Numbered from the stretch's first letter, positions 33,495 to 44,401 are shown. The stretch is DNA of 52,645 nucleotides from Actinomycetota bacterium (GCA_014377015.1 JACMQL010000001.1:1-52645), one strand, 5' to 3'. The notes: a model not told the origin generated them from the letters alone. Numbers and translations are program-made.

Positions 33495-33953
33495 TTATCT
33501 TTTCTTTGTATACCCCTTCGGGCACTTTGGCGATACTGCAGTAATTTTTTTAATGGCCTTACCCTTGACGCAAGCAATGGTCTTAATGAGCGCGGCTTCC
33601 TTTTCCATTCGTTTCAAACTACCTTCAAACTCTCCGAGTTCCTCATCGGCATAAGCCGCCACCGCATCAAGGTCCGATGTCGTACTTTTGAATCCGGTAT
33701 CGATCGCACGACGAACAGTCACAAAGTCGTTGAGTACAAATTTTAGTGAAGCGTAACTTGTTGGCACGTTAATCATTTTGGTTTTCAGTGCCATCAGTCG
33801 TGCGTATTGAGTATCGAACATGGGCGTGTATTTTGTCTCTAACTCGAGAGCTTTTTGGGCTCGCGCCGGATCAGCATCTGCGGCAAATGCGGGAACGGAT
33901 CCACCGATTAGGAGGGCACAAAGTGTTACTGCGAGGAGGCGTCGAATGTTCAT
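33495..33953 (-). CDS. Secreted helical protein with C-terminal CPKGY motif
   Basis: A 152-residue exported protein. The signal peptide spans residues 1-24 (cleavage AFA-AD). A long helical region (25-120) is rich in Lys, Glu, Leu and Tyr. The C-terminal module TIACVKGKAIKKITAVSPKC-PKGY is followed by TKKR. This module matches the N-terminal one in the 17687-18394 protein. Function unknown; an extracytoplasmic coiled-coil with a charged, wall-binding tail is a guess. Divergent from the TauE/SafE gene. Confidence 0.78.
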   Translation of the reverse strand: MNIRRLLAVTLCALLIGGSVPAFAADADPARAQKALELETKYTPMFDTQYARLMALKTKMINVPTSYASLKFVLNDFVTVRRAIDTGFKSTTSDLDAVAAYADEELGEFEGSLKRMEKEAALIKTIACVKGKAIKKITAVSPKCPKGYTKKR

Positions 33954-34054
33954 ATCTTGAGAATAGTCAGGTGCAGTCCGCAGTTCTGCTTAAATGAAAC
34001 GAAAATGAGAGACATCACTTTGTAATAATTATCACGCACTACAATCTCTCCACC

Positions 34055-34798
34055 ATGAGCATTTCTCTTCTTCTCACGATGATGCTCGTCGGATTTTTGA
34101 TCGGCGTAGCAAAGACTGCAGTCGGTGGATTGGGATTGGTGAGCGCCGCGCTTCTCGCCACTGTGCTCTCAGCTAAAGAGTCAACCGGTGTGATCCTCGT
34201 CCTACTGCTCGTTGGAGACCTTTTCGCAATTAGCATCTATAAGAAACATGTTGAATGGAAAGTCCTCAAGAGTTTGATATGGCCCGTGGCAGCCGGGCTT
34301 CTGATCGGTGTAGCTTTCCTGGCACGAGTCTCTGATCTGTCGTTAAAACGAACTATTGGGTGGATCGTTCTCGTGCTAGTGGCAGCTTTCCCCATCAGCC
34401 AACGACTCCTTAAAGGCGAATTTGATCTGGCACTTAGGTATCCAAGAATAGTTGGAAATACCTTGGGATCGATGGCTGGCTTCATGAGCATGATTGCAAA
34501 TGCCGGAGGTCCTCCAATGAGCATCTACCTTCTTCTCCGTAGAAACTCAGTGATGAACTTCCTCGGAAATAATGCTTGGTTCTTCTTTATCCTCAACGCC
34601 AGCAAAGTCCCGTTCATGCTCGCGTTGGGAATTATCAAGTTACAGTCACTTCAGTACATTTTGCCCGCGGTTCCGACCGTCGCGATTGGAGCCATGCTCG
34701 GTCGAAAATATATTTCGCGGATAAATCAGCAACTTTTTCAAAATATCACTCTCGTGTCCGCAGCTGCTGCCGGAATCAACCTCGTATTAAGGAGTTAG
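34055..34798 (+). CDS. TauE/SafE family sulfite/organosulfur exporter
   Basis: A 247-residue membrane protein with about eight helices in two repeats. The first reads FLIGVAKTAVGGLGLVSAALLA and the second SMAGFMSMIANAGGPPMSIYLLLRR, the two family repeats with the conserved Gly-Gly and Gly-Pro-Pro. The family moves sulfite, sulfoacetate or similar anions. This fits a window with two sulfur loci but does not prove the substrate. TACAAT ending nine bases before ATG looks like a -10 box. It converges on the disulfide oxidoreductase gene (12-bp overlap). Confidence 0.88.
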   Translation: MSISLLLTMMLVGFLIGVAKTAVGGLGLVSAALLATVLSAKESTGVILVLLLVGDLFAISIYKKHVEWKVLKSLIWPVAAGLLIGVAFLARVSDLSLKRTIGWIVLVLVAAFPISQRLLKGEFDLALRYPRIVGNTLGSMAGFMSMIANAGGPPMSIYLLLRRNSVMNFLGNNAWFFFILNASKVPFMLALGIIKLQSLQYILPAVPTVAIGAMLGRKYISRINQQLFQNITLVSAAAAGINLVLRS

Positions 34799-36199
34799 AT
34801 TAGATGACGCAACCATTCCTCTACTCAATTGAGTTAAGAGTTCTCGAAGAGGTTGCCCAAACGCTTCGCCGTAAGTCGGAAAAGCGTGAACGACATCGCA
34901 CAGAACTGAGAGTGGGACTTGCGCTCGGATTGCGATAGTTGCCTGCGCCAGCCACTCATCAGCATGCGGACCAATAGCTGCGGCGCCAACCAGCACTCCT
35001 TTTACACGATCAGCTGAGAGGATCAGCAAACCACCACTACCACCATCCGTAGAATTTCGCGATAGTTGCGACAACTCTACGCGCGCGGAAATCAGGCCAT
35101 CTTCTTTATTTTCATCGTGCATTATGCCAACACTTGCGACCGGCGGATCTGTATATATCGCGCGCGGTATTGCATCGTAATTCGCCACGTTCTGACCGCC
35201 CAACAAATTGTCAACGACCAATCGCCCTTGGTAATTCGCAGTATGGGTAAATGGCGCAATTCCAGTCACGTCTCCCGCTGCCCACACATGTTCCTGCCCG
35301 GCGACTCGACATGTCGCGTCAATTTCCAACGCTCCCCTTTCGTTGACTTGAATGCCTAGAGCTCCCAAATTCAATTCCGAAGTACTGGGGTGGCGTCCCG
35401 CCGCAATTATCACTCGTTCAACTAAAACTGCGGACCCATTCGACAATTGAACCAACGTCATTTTCTCGGCGGAAGTTTGTACCTTGAGTACGTTCGTATT
35501 CAAGAGAATGTCGACGCCTTCGCTTCTTAAGTTTTCAGTAAGGCGAGAAGCAATGTCTGGATGTTCCTTATCCGCCAATTGTTCGCTAAATTGAACGATC
35601 GTAGTTTTTGTACCAAACCTGGAGAAAATTTGCGCCAGCTCGCAGCCCACTGGCCCTCCTCCGACAATCAAAACTGATGCTGGAGACTCGGGGGCAGAAA
35701 GCGCCTCATCACTGGTCCAAAAATCTATTTCGCTTAATCCATCAATATCAGGAATGGTTGAAGTTGATCCAGTGGAAATCACAAGATCGGTCCACGTTAA
35801 TTCGTCCGAATTAACTAGAAGTTGATCAACCCCAGTGAACTTTCCTTTACCTCGAAACAGTTCCACCCCGAGTTTCCTTGCCCGATCCGCTGCTTCCTCA
35901 TCGATTCGGTACTCCGCTATGCCATCCCTGCGGATTGCTGCCCACCGAAATGCATCAAAGTCTTCACCTAAATCCACACTATGTCTGGCAGCGCCTAGCG
36001 GCACTATGTCTCCAGCCATTTTGCGAACCTGAGCACTTCGCAGCATTGCTTTACTTGGCATGCATGACACGTAGGCACACTCGCCACCCACTCTGAGACT
36101 TTCAACGAGAGCAACAGAGCGACCCGCCTTCGCGAGAGTTGTAGCAATTAACTCACCGGCAGAACCTGCACCCAAAACGAGGACATCGAAGTGTTTCAT
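34787..36199 (-). CDS. FAD-dependent pyridine nucleotide-disulfide oxidoreductase
   Basis: A 470-residue flavoprotein disulfide reductase. VLVLGAGSAGELIA binds FAD, the redox disulfide is in GGECAYVSCMPSKAML (CxxxxC), LIVGGGPVGCELAQ binds NAD(P)H, HVWAAGDVTGIAPF closes the FAD site, and the C-terminal HAFPTYGEAF has the conserved His...Glu base of the family. It resembles mercuric/dihydrolipoamide/mycothione-type reductases. The typical mercury-binding C-terminal cysteines are absent, so it is not MerA. The substrate may be a low-molecular-weight disulfide. ATG 36199 with a GGAGG ribosome site is chosen over the upstream ATG at 36220. Confidence 0.88.
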   Translation of the reverse strand: MKHFDVLVLGAGSAGELIATTLAKAGRSVALVESLRVGGECAYVSCMPSKAMLRSAQVRKMAGDIVPLGAARHSVDLGEDFDAFRWAAIRRDGIAEYRIDEEAADRARKLGVELFRGKGKFTGVDQLLVNSDELTWTDLVISTGSTSTIPDIDGLSEIDFWTSDEALSAPESPASVLIVGGGPVGCELAQIFSRFGTKTTIVQFSEQLADKEHPDIASRLTENLRSEGVDILLNTNVLKVQTSAEKMTLVQLSNGSAVLVERVIIAAGRHPSTSELNLGALGIQVNERGALEIDATCRVAGQEHVWAAGDVTGIAPFTHTANYQGRLVVDNLLGGQNVANYDAIPRAIYTDPPVASVGIMHDENKEDGLISARVELSQLSRNSTDGGSGGLLILSADRVKGVLVGAAAIGPHADEWLAQATIAIRAQVPLSVLCDVVHAFPTYGEAFGQPLRELLTQLSRGMVASSNLTP

Positions 36200-36275
36200 T
36201 TTTTGACGGTACGCCTCCATGACTCAAAGAGCAACAAGTTCGCATTATTAGACTCAACTATTGTGGATCGAGATG

Positions 36276-38537
<2,262 letters not shown>

Positions 38538-38575
38538 TCATACATCCACTCCTGCCCACAGAAGACAGGAATTGC

Positions 38576-38643
38576 CGATTCAAACTCTATCCGTGCGGTC
38601 TTGCTCCAATTGGGGTTTATCTCGCCACCTACGTTGCCGTAAA
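38576..38643 (-). pseudogene. rnpB: Internal fragment of RNase P RNA gene
   Basis: About 68 bases match the middle of the intact rnpB (near 50393-50460) in the same orientation. The stretch CTATC-CGTGCGGTCTTGCTCC matches 20 of 21 bases. It is followed by GGGGTTTA, GCCACCTACG and CCGTAAAT with scattered changes. Flanks on both sides do not match. It lies between katG and the COG4705 gene. The segment continues almost directly from where the 47025-47139 fragment stops in the rnpB gene. Confidence 0.8.
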
Positions 38644-38646
38644 TAG

Positions 38647-39456
38647 TTACTCAGCGAGTGCTTGGTTCAGTGAAATGGCATCCTTCTTGGTCATAGTTAA
38701 ATAGAAGACCAAGCCTACAATTACCCCCAGAAAGATCGCGCTAGTGGCCGTAGTTCCAAGACCAATTCCGCCATCTTTCTTGTCTTGCGAAAGTAAATCG
38801 CCGATCGATGCTCCGAGTGGTCGAGTAAGAACATAAACGGCCCAAAATGCGAAGACAGGATTGAGCAATTTCAACTTCCACGCGCCCGAAATAGCAATAA
38901 TTATGACAGCAAATATAATTAGCGACACGCTATATCCAAGACCCAAACGCTCGGCAAATAAATCTCCAGTTGCAGTTCCTAAAGCAAAAGTGAAGAGAAT
39001 TGCACTCCAATAAAAAATCTCCCTCCGCGGGGTATAAATACTGTGGATCGCTAGAGATGCTTCCGTCCTGTGCCATGCCATGAAGATGGCGGCCAGAATT
39101 ATTGAAAATATTATGGAAGAGACCAATAGCGAAACGTTAAGGTTGTCAGTCAGATTATCCGTAAATAGCGTTCCCGCGATACTTATAAGTACCACGACCA
39201 ACCAATACAGGGTTGGCTTATATCTAGTCGATTTGAACTGCAGAGTGAGAGCAATAATGAGTGCAATAACTGTTACTAGGGTGGTTCCATTTAGACCGAA
39301 TCCCAGCGTCTCATTTAAGTAATCTGCGAATGTTTCTCCGACTGTTGTAGCGAGAATTTTTATGATCCAAAAGAAAGCCGTTACTTCAGGGACCTTAACG
39401 AGCCAATTCTTATATGGTTTAGCGTTACCAACGTGGGCAAAGGAGACTGTCATCAT
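38647..39456 (-). CDS. COG4705-type integral membrane protein
   Basis: About 269 residues with eight or more hydrophobic helices. The repeated element TTVGETFADYLNETLGFG, TLFTDNLTDNLNVSL, TATGDLFAERLGLGYS and PLGASIGDLLSQ shows internal duplication. This is the pattern of the uncharacterised COG4705 membrane proteins. No function is assigned. A GTG at 39471 and ATGs at 39456 and 39453 are all possible starts; none has a clear ribosome site. It may mark the edge of the accessory region, since an rnpB fragment lies only 3 bp beyond its stop codon. Confidence 0.75.
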   Translation of the reverse strand: MMTVSFAHVGNAKPYKNWLVKVPEVTAFFWIIKILATTVGETFADYLNETLGFGLNGTTLVTVIALIIALTLQFKSTRYKPTLYWLVVVLISIAGTLFTDNLTDNLNVSLLVSSIIFSIILAAIFMAWHRTEASLAIHSIYTPRREIFYWSAILFTFALGTATGDLFAERLGLGYSVSLIIFAVIIIAISGAWKLKLLNPVFAFWAVYVLTRPLGASIGDLLSQDKKDGGIGLGTTATSAIFLGVIVGLVFYLTMTKKDAISLNQALAE

Positions 39457-39656
39457 GGAAGGGTATGCCACAGAACGGAATTTAGGAGCAGCAAAAACTG
39501 AGCAGTAGCTGTGTAGTAAAGGTTATTGACAAGTCACTATTTAGAGTTCACGAATTGAAATAAAAAAGTCGTCGCCTGAGATCGATGCGCTAGTTCAGTA
39601 TCAGACATCTGTTTTCGACTTTCTGATTTACCTTCTCAATAACTCGGCGGGTTTTC

Positions 39657-40094
39657 CTACTCTCCTGCGTTATCGGCGCTCTCGGTTGCGTCATCGTTGA
39701 TCTCCGTTGAGTCATCTGAACTCTCCGTTGAGTCATCTGAACTCTCGGTTGAGTCATCTGAACTCTCGGTCGCGTCATCTGAACTCTCGGTCGCGTCATC
39801 GTTGATCTCGGTTGCGTCATCTAAACTCTCGGAATCCTGGTTTTCGTCCTGGAGAGCACTCACATCGTCAGTTGAATCTTCGACTTCGGATGAATCGTCT
39901 TTACCGTTCTGAGTACCTTCTTCAACAAGAGTTTCTGCGACTGGAAATACAGGAACTGGGAAAGTGACTGCCGGTGCTGCCTGCACTGCAATGGCTGGCG
40001 CGACAGCTGTTGCGGAAAGTGCGACCGAATAGAGCCCACCAACGCCCACGAGTGTTCCAGTTGCGATTAACGCGATCTTTTTCTTGAGTTTCAT
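39657..40094 (-). CDS. Exported acidic Asp/Ser/Thr/Glu repeat protein
   Basis: A 145-residue protein. MKLKKKIALIATGTLVGVGG starts a signal peptide or anchor (residues 1-40). A short Pro/Val-rich part follows. Residues 70-145 are a highly acidic repeat built on the 7-residue unit DDSTESS and its variants. The 21-bp tandem repeat behind it covers 39685-39830. ATG 40094 has an AAAGGACA ribosome site; the longer frame to 40175 lacks one. Low complexity rules out a family call; calcium or surface binding is possible. Confidence 0.78.
   Translation of the reverse strand: MKLKKKIALIATGTLVGVGGLYSVALSATAVAPAIAVQAAPAVTFPVPVFPVAETLVEEGTQNGKDDSSEVEDSTDDVSALQDENQDSESLDDATEINDDATESSDDATESSDDSTESSDDSTESSDDSTEINDDATESADNAGE
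39685..39830 (-). repeat. 21-bp tandem repeat coding DDSTESS units
   Basis: About seven imperfect copies of a 21-bp unit around GAGTCATCTGAACTCTCSGTT (plus-strand view). They alternate with variants containing GCGTCATCGTTGATCTC. The repeat is in frame throughout. Copy number is likely to differ between strains by slippage. Confidence 0.85.
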
Positions 40095-40255
40095 AAATGT
40101 GTCCTTTGAACCTTCGCTTACGCAAATTGGAGAACCTCTCCTAAGTGGAAGGTAACTCTGCCTAAATGAGAGCAATATGAAATTAGTCTGCAGAATTGCT
40201 TAAAGACTCGAGTGATTTAGTGGTCGACGCGCGTATTACCCAAAGAACCTCAATC

Positions 40256-41050
40256 TCAAGGACTGAGAATATGGAGTAATTCCAAGATATGGCTTACGCC
40301 GCTCACGATCGTTCCTTGAAAACGAAATACCGCATCCATGATTGGGTTTGGACTAAGCGGACTTCCTTGAAGTGAGATTTCATACCAACTGAAATATAGT
40401 AAATAGGCTCCTACAATCAACAGCAAAAACCCGGAGAGCAACTCGATTTTGCGTGTCGAATTGCGAATGCGCTTTATGAGCAATTGATTGGACGTCGCGG
40501 TAATCAGCGCAAGAATTGCAATTGTGATCGAAATTCCAAGACCGAAGACAACATAAGTCAATAGAATTGAAGTGAAATCAGAAGTCGACAACGCGGCAAC
40601 AGTCGCGGCCAAAAAAGGCCCAATCGTGCATGAAATTGAGCCAAGCGCAAAAGTAAGCCCATATCCAAAATATGTAATTGGTTTCCTATTTGGTGAAATC
40701 CGGGGACTCCAAAGAGTGAAAGCCTTAATGGGCTTACCACATGCGATTGACACCCCCATTGCTATTAGAACCCCTCCCATCACCATGGTCACATAAGGCA
40801 GGTACCGCTGGATGGCAGTTGAAAATGGAAATACAACTAAAGCGAAAAGTGAGAATACCGCCAGAACACCTGTCCCCATGGCCGCAGAAAATCCTAATGC
40901 ATTTATTACGATGTCCTTTCTCCTGCGTTGGGTATCTGAACCCAAAATCGCCAAGGATAGGTACGCAGGTAGCATTGCAAATCCGCATGGATTAAATGTC
41001 GCAAAGATTCCTGAAACAAAGGAAAGGAGCAGAATGTTTTCTTGAATCAT
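40256..41050 (-). CDS. CcdA/DsbD-type membrane thiol-disulfide transporter
   Basis: A 264-residue six-helix membrane protein of the CcdA/DsbD family. The two membrane cysteines are in FATFNPCGFAMLPAYL and LGSISCTIGPFLAA, the redox pair that carries electrons across the membrane. It takes electrons from cytoplasmic thioredoxin and passes them to an extracytoplasmic partner. Its gene overlaps the TlpA-like gene by 4 bp, which supplies that partner. It is the last gene of the thiosulfate-related operon. An extra C-terminal helix (residues 240-264) is present. Confidence 0.92.
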   Translation of the reverse strand: MIQENILLLSFVSGIFATFNPCGFAMLPAYLSLAILGSDTQRRRKDIVINALGFSAAMGTGVLAVFSLFALVVFPFSTAIQRYLPYVTMVMGGVLIAMGVSIACGKPIKAFTLWSPRISPNRKPITYFGYGLTFALGSISCTIGPFLAATVAALSTSDFTSILLTYVVFGLGISITIAILALITATSNQLLIKRIRNSTRKIELLSGFLLLIVGAYLLYFSWYEISLQGSPLSPNPIMDAVFRFQGTIVSGVSHILELLHILSP

Positions 41051-41571
41051 TGGCTATTAATTAGCGTCTTCAATTTTTTCTCAAGAAATCCTGCACTCGA
41101 AGGACCGACTTTGCTGCTAATTTTTCCCGTCGTATCAACAAAAACAAGGGTAGGCTGAATAAAGACACCAAAACGGCTCCAGACTTTCGTGCTCTCGTCA
41201 TTGAGATTCAGAAATGAATTCGCGCCAGTTTGAGAAACAAATTCTTTCATTTCAGCAGCGGAACCAAGGGCACCTACTCCTATAAAGTTGACCTTGCCTT
41301 TATATTTCTTAGCTGCAGCTACTATGAAATGTGATTCATTTTTGCAAATTGCACACCAAGGTGCCCAAAACCAGAGAACTGAAGGCTTCTTTCCCAGTAG
41401 CAATGTCGATTTGAAATCCTTGCCTTCGACCGTAATTCCAGTGAAGGTGAGCTTATTGACGTTGCTCTTCGTAGCTATTTGGAATGACTTTTGCGAAGCA
41501 GTTGCACTGTTTGCAAGTCCGAATGCACTGATTGCTAAAATGCCGAAAATTGCTATCAGTCTGGAATTCAT
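41047..41571 (-). CDS. Exported TlpA-like thioredoxin-fold protein
   Basis: A 174-residue exported protein. The signal or anchor spans residues 1-26 (LIAIFGILAISAFGLANSATA). The thioredoxin fold carries WFWAPWCAICKNES (Cys73, Cys76) and the cis-Pro loop FIQPTLVFVD. Extracytoplasmic TlpA/DsbE-type proteins reduce disulfides or persulfides with electrons from CcdA, encoded next with a 4-bp overlap. The start codon is ATG 41571; the open frame begins at TTG 41583. It lies 18 bp after the YeeE-type gene, so the four genes form one operon. Confidence 0.9.
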   Translation of the reverse strand: MNSRLIAIFGILAISAFGLANSATASQKSFQIATKSNVNKLTFTGITVEGKDFKSTLLLGKKPSVLWFWAPWCAICKNESHFIVAAAKKYKGKVNFIGVGALGSAAEMKEFVSQTGANSFLNLNDESTKVWSRFGVFIQPTLVFVDTTGKISSKVGPSSAGFLEKKLKTLINSQ

Positions 41572-41589
41572 GAATTTTGGCAATTTGAG

Positions 41590-42837
41590 TTATCCAATCT
41601 TGTCTAGTTTGAGTCTAATTCCGACCCAGACTCCAAGAAAGGAGAATAGGAAGAAGGTCCAGCCAGATAGGGCAAAGGCTTGTGTCCCAGAGAGCAAATT
41701 TCCTATCGTGCAACCCAAACTCGTGAAGGATCCCCAGCCAAGCAAGGTTCCTCCCACAAGTGAGGAGAGGGTCCCCTTCACGTTAGGAATTTGCGCTTTA
41801 AATCTGTTGCCGGAAATCGACGCCGCGAGGGCTGCAACAAAGAACCCAATTATCAGCCAACCGTTATTTGTTATCGTCTCAACGGCAGCACCAATACATC
41901 CCGATAACCCGTCAAGCCCAACAAGTTTTGGGTATAACTCGTACCTAGTGCCAATTTCTTGGGCGATTGAGTTGAGTTGCCGGGTCACACCAAGCGGTTC
42001 AATACGAAGATAAGCCACGACTCCGATGGCCCCGATTATGCCTCCTGTAATCCAAGGACTCCAGCGCTTTTTAATCAAAGAATTTCGAATCTGACTCCAT
42101 TCAATCTCCCCATTACCGTGAAGTTCGCTCTCAGTCGGATCACTTGTCTTAATTGCCCAAAGCAGAAAACCGCCAATCACTGCAAGTGAAAGCAGGAGTG
42201 AACCGGTGTAGCCCAAATAATTTGGTAACCAAATCTTCGGCGCGGATTTTATGGAACGTTCATAAAGGAAATTCCACGTATTGAAGGAAATAACGAATCC
42301 AATTATCACTCCAATCAATCCAGGAATCGCACGCAAGTAACCTTGTGTCAATCGAAAGAATTGGCCCGATACACATGCACCAGCAAGTGTCATGCCTATT
42401 CCAAAAGCAAATGCGCCAAGTGCTAGAGCCAAACTAACCGGCCCAACGTGTGCCAGAGCAGGAAGTTGGCCCTTAGTTGGAGTTGGTAAAAATAGTTCGA
42501 ATACTATGGTGTAACCAATAGAACCAACTGCTAAAGCTGTGAAGATTGCTATAAGGCCGTAATTTCTTCTCTGATTAATTGAATCTCTAAAAATACAAAA
42601 TATACAAAAGCGCCCACGTTCAAATGCAACTCCCAGGGCTGTGCCCATCAACAATGAGGTCGCAGCATTTGCGCCGTATGTGGCGCTGCCTTGCAACACT
42701 CTGGCGCCGACTATTAAACCCAAAATAATTATGCCAGCAATAATCGTGCGGAGAGTATCCGCACGAGTCCAAACGTAAAGAGAAACAGCCTGCTTTCGCA
42801 GGCCGCCCTCCTTCACTTCAGTCTCGACTTTACTCAT
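41590..42837 (-). CDS. YeeE/YedE family thiosulfate transporter (TsuA-like)
   Basis: A 415-residue protein with about ten to twelve helices. Conserved Cys motifs of the YeeE/TsuA family appear as FERGRFCIFCIFRD, TLAGACVSGQ, DGLSGCIGAAVE and GSFTSLGCTIGNLLSG. In TsuA three such cysteines relay thiosulfate through the membrane. No TsuB-type (TusA-like) partner is adjacent. Its start overlaps the rhodanese gene by 4 bp (ATGA). Together they would split or take up thiosulfate at the membrane. Confidence 0.92.
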   Translation of the reverse strand: MSKVETEVKEGGLRKQAVSLYVWTRADTLRTIIAGIIILGLIVGARVLQGSATYGANAATSLLMGTALGVAFERGRFCIFCIFRDSINQRRNYGLIAIFTALAVGSIGYTIVFELFLPTPTKGQLPALAHVGPVSLALALGAFAFGIGMTLAGACVSGQFFRLTQGYLRAIPGLIGVIIGFVISFNTWNFLYERSIKSAPKIWLPNYLGYTGSLLLSLAVIGGFLLWAIKTSDPTESELHGNGEIEWSQIRNSLIKKRWSPWITGGIIGAIGVVAYLRIEPLGVTRQLNSIAQEIGTRYELYPKLVGLDGLSGCIGAAVETITNNGWLIIGFFVAALAASISGNRFKAQIPNVKGTLSSLVGGTLLGWGSFTSLGCTIGNLLSGTQAFALSGWTFFLFSFLGVWVGIRLKLDKIG

Positions 42838-43793
42838 TTAGTCGCTGCTGCGGGATTATCGATTAAATGCTTGGGACCAGTAGCTGAAAACTCGAACCAA
42901 GATCCGTCATAGTTTTTGACATTCTTGTAACCAAGAATCTGCGTCAGAGCAAACCAAGAGGCAGATGCCAGTAACCCAGTTCCGCAATACAGGAGAACCT
43001 TGCTAGTGCTAGTCACTCCAACTGCGGCATAGGCGGCCTTAATTTCAGCCGAAGACTTAAACGACCCATCAGTGTTCAGAAGGCTGGTGGTAGGAATACT
43101 CTTTGCGCTGGCAATGTGACCAGCCGCGGCCGCTGCACCGAGTCCAGTTCCAACATTGGTTCCCTGAAAACTAGCGGAATCCCGTGTATCGACAATGATC
43201 GCTCGATTCTTGGATTTGCTTTGAGCGTTGCGAATAACTTCGGCGATTGTTGCACGGAAATCGCGTGAATCATTTGTCGGGACAAATTCTCCAGGCGCCT
43301 TTGCAGTTGGCACTGCCAAAGTGGTCGCATTTCCCGCCGCAACCCATTTTAGAAGTCCTCCGTCAAGGATGCGAACGTCCGATACTCCGTAAAGATTAAA
43401 GACCCAACTTCCCCACGTAGCTTTTAAGCCGGACTTACCTTCCGCATAAAGCACAACAGTTGAATCATTCGCAATTCCTAGACGTTTAGCTACTCCCCCA
43501 AATTTGGATTGAGGGACGATGCCATTTCGCAACTTGGATTCTTGAGAATTGGCCAGTTCAGTCGTCCAGTCCACGAACTGCGCGCCTTCAATGTGCCCTC
43601 TCACGTAGCCTGAATTACCGGCATCACCCACGTGAATAAGCACCAAATTCTTGTCTGCCAAATTATCCTTCAACCAACTGACTGTGACTAAATTCTTAGT
43701 TGGTGTTGAAGTAGTTAAAGCTTGCGCAGGTAGAGCAACACCGATCGAGGACATTACTAATACAACGAAAGCAGCGATAGATCTTTTTAACAT
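42834..43793 (-). CDS. Exported two-domain thiosulfate sulfurtransferase (rhodanese)
   Basis: A 319-residue exported protein. The signal peptide spans residues 1-26 (AQA-LTT). The inactive N-terminal rhodanese domain (about 35-160) has GHIEGAQFVDW and no active cysteine. The catalytic C-terminal domain (about 185-305) has DTRDSASF, GHIASAKSIPTT and active Cys in VLLYCGTGLLAS. It transfers sulfur from thiosulfate to an acceptor outside the membrane. It heads the operon with the YeeE-type transporter, TlpA-like and CcdA. ATG at 43793 follows a GAGAGTC stretch. Confidence 0.92.
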   Translation of the reverse strand: MLKRSIAAFVVLVMSSIGVALPAQALTTSTPTKNLVTVSWLKDNLADKNLVLIHVGDAGNSGYVRGHIEGAQFVDWTTELANSQESKLRNGIVPQSKFGGVAKRLGIANDSTVVLYAEGKSGLKATWGSWVFNLYGVSDVRILDGGLLKWVAAGNATTLAVPTAKAPGEFVPTNDSRDFRATIAEVIRNAQSKSKNRAIIVDTRDSASFQGTNVGTGLGAAAAAGHIASAKSIPTTSLLNTDGSFKSSAEIKAAYAAVGVTSTSKVLLYCGTGLLASASWFALTQILGYKNVKNYDGSWFEFSATGPKHLIDNPAAATK

Positions 43794-44086
43794 GACTCTC
43801 CTAAAATATAGATGCAGAATGAAAGATGATTCCCAGAATGATTAATTAGATGTGTTAAATGCTTAGGAAAAAACGTTACTTTTTAAGGCGATTAACCATT
43901 GCACGAAGTAGTCATGATGCGGCAATAATCGACTGTTCGTCGTTTAGTAAACTCAATCGCCGTGTTGATCACGAACGAAAACTAGCAACATCTTCCCTGC
44001 AATACAACACACATATGACTCTCTAATGCAATCAATTTGCAACTTCTCATTCACTGCAAATGAAAGGCAACTTGTCCCATTCACAT

Positions 44087-44401
44087 TTGACCAATTATTC
44101 GATTGCGGTAAAAAGGAAAGCTCAAAAATACCTTCGCACAATTCCCAAGAAGGACAGGCTCCGAATCGTCGGGGTAATAGAATTAATCCGCGAGATCCCA
44201 CTTCCACCGAAGTCCTTGAAACTGACCAGTCGCGATGCTTATCGAATTCGAATTGGTGAATATCGTATTATTTTCTCATTCAATAGCAAACGCTTAACAA
44301 TCCTCGTAATTAAAATCGGTCACCGCAAGAACATCTATCAAATCGATTCAAATTCAGAGGAAACTCGTCGCTCGATAAACCGGTTATGCATTTGTACTTA
44401 A
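44087..44401 (+). CDS. Orphan RelE/ParE family toxin-like protein
   Basis: About 104 residues from a TTG at 44087. YSIAVKRKAQKYLRTIPKKDRLRI is the N-terminal helix pair, and DAYRIRIGEYRIIFSF then LVIKIGHRKNIY are the beta strands with the usual RelE catalytic Arg, Tyr and His. The length and fold match ribosome-dependent mRNA interferases. No antitoxin frame is seen on either side; the 290 bp upstream carry none. The start is uncertain (ATG 44060 or TTG 44087, neither with a ribosome site). It may be inactive or silenced. Confidence 0.75.
   Translation: MTNYSIAVKRKAQKYLRTIPKKDRLRIVGVIELIREIPLPPKSLKLTSRDAYRIRIGEYRIIFSFNSKRLTILVIKIGHRKNIYQIDSNSEETRRSINRLCICT

Noticed and set aside
34787-36199. 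Mercuric reductase
   Set aside because: The CxxxxC flavoprotein core fits, but the N-terminal HMA domain and the C-terminal mercury-binding cysteines are absent, and no mer genes adjoin it.
43425-43440. Additional rnpB 3'-end remnant (TTTTAAGCCGGA)
   Set aside because: It lies inside the well-conserved rhodanese coding sequence and matches only nine bases; chance similarity.
43953-44207. 84-residue minus-strand frame opposite the RelE-like gene
   Set aside because: Antisense shadow of the RelE-like gene with no ribosome site; it does not resemble an antitoxin.
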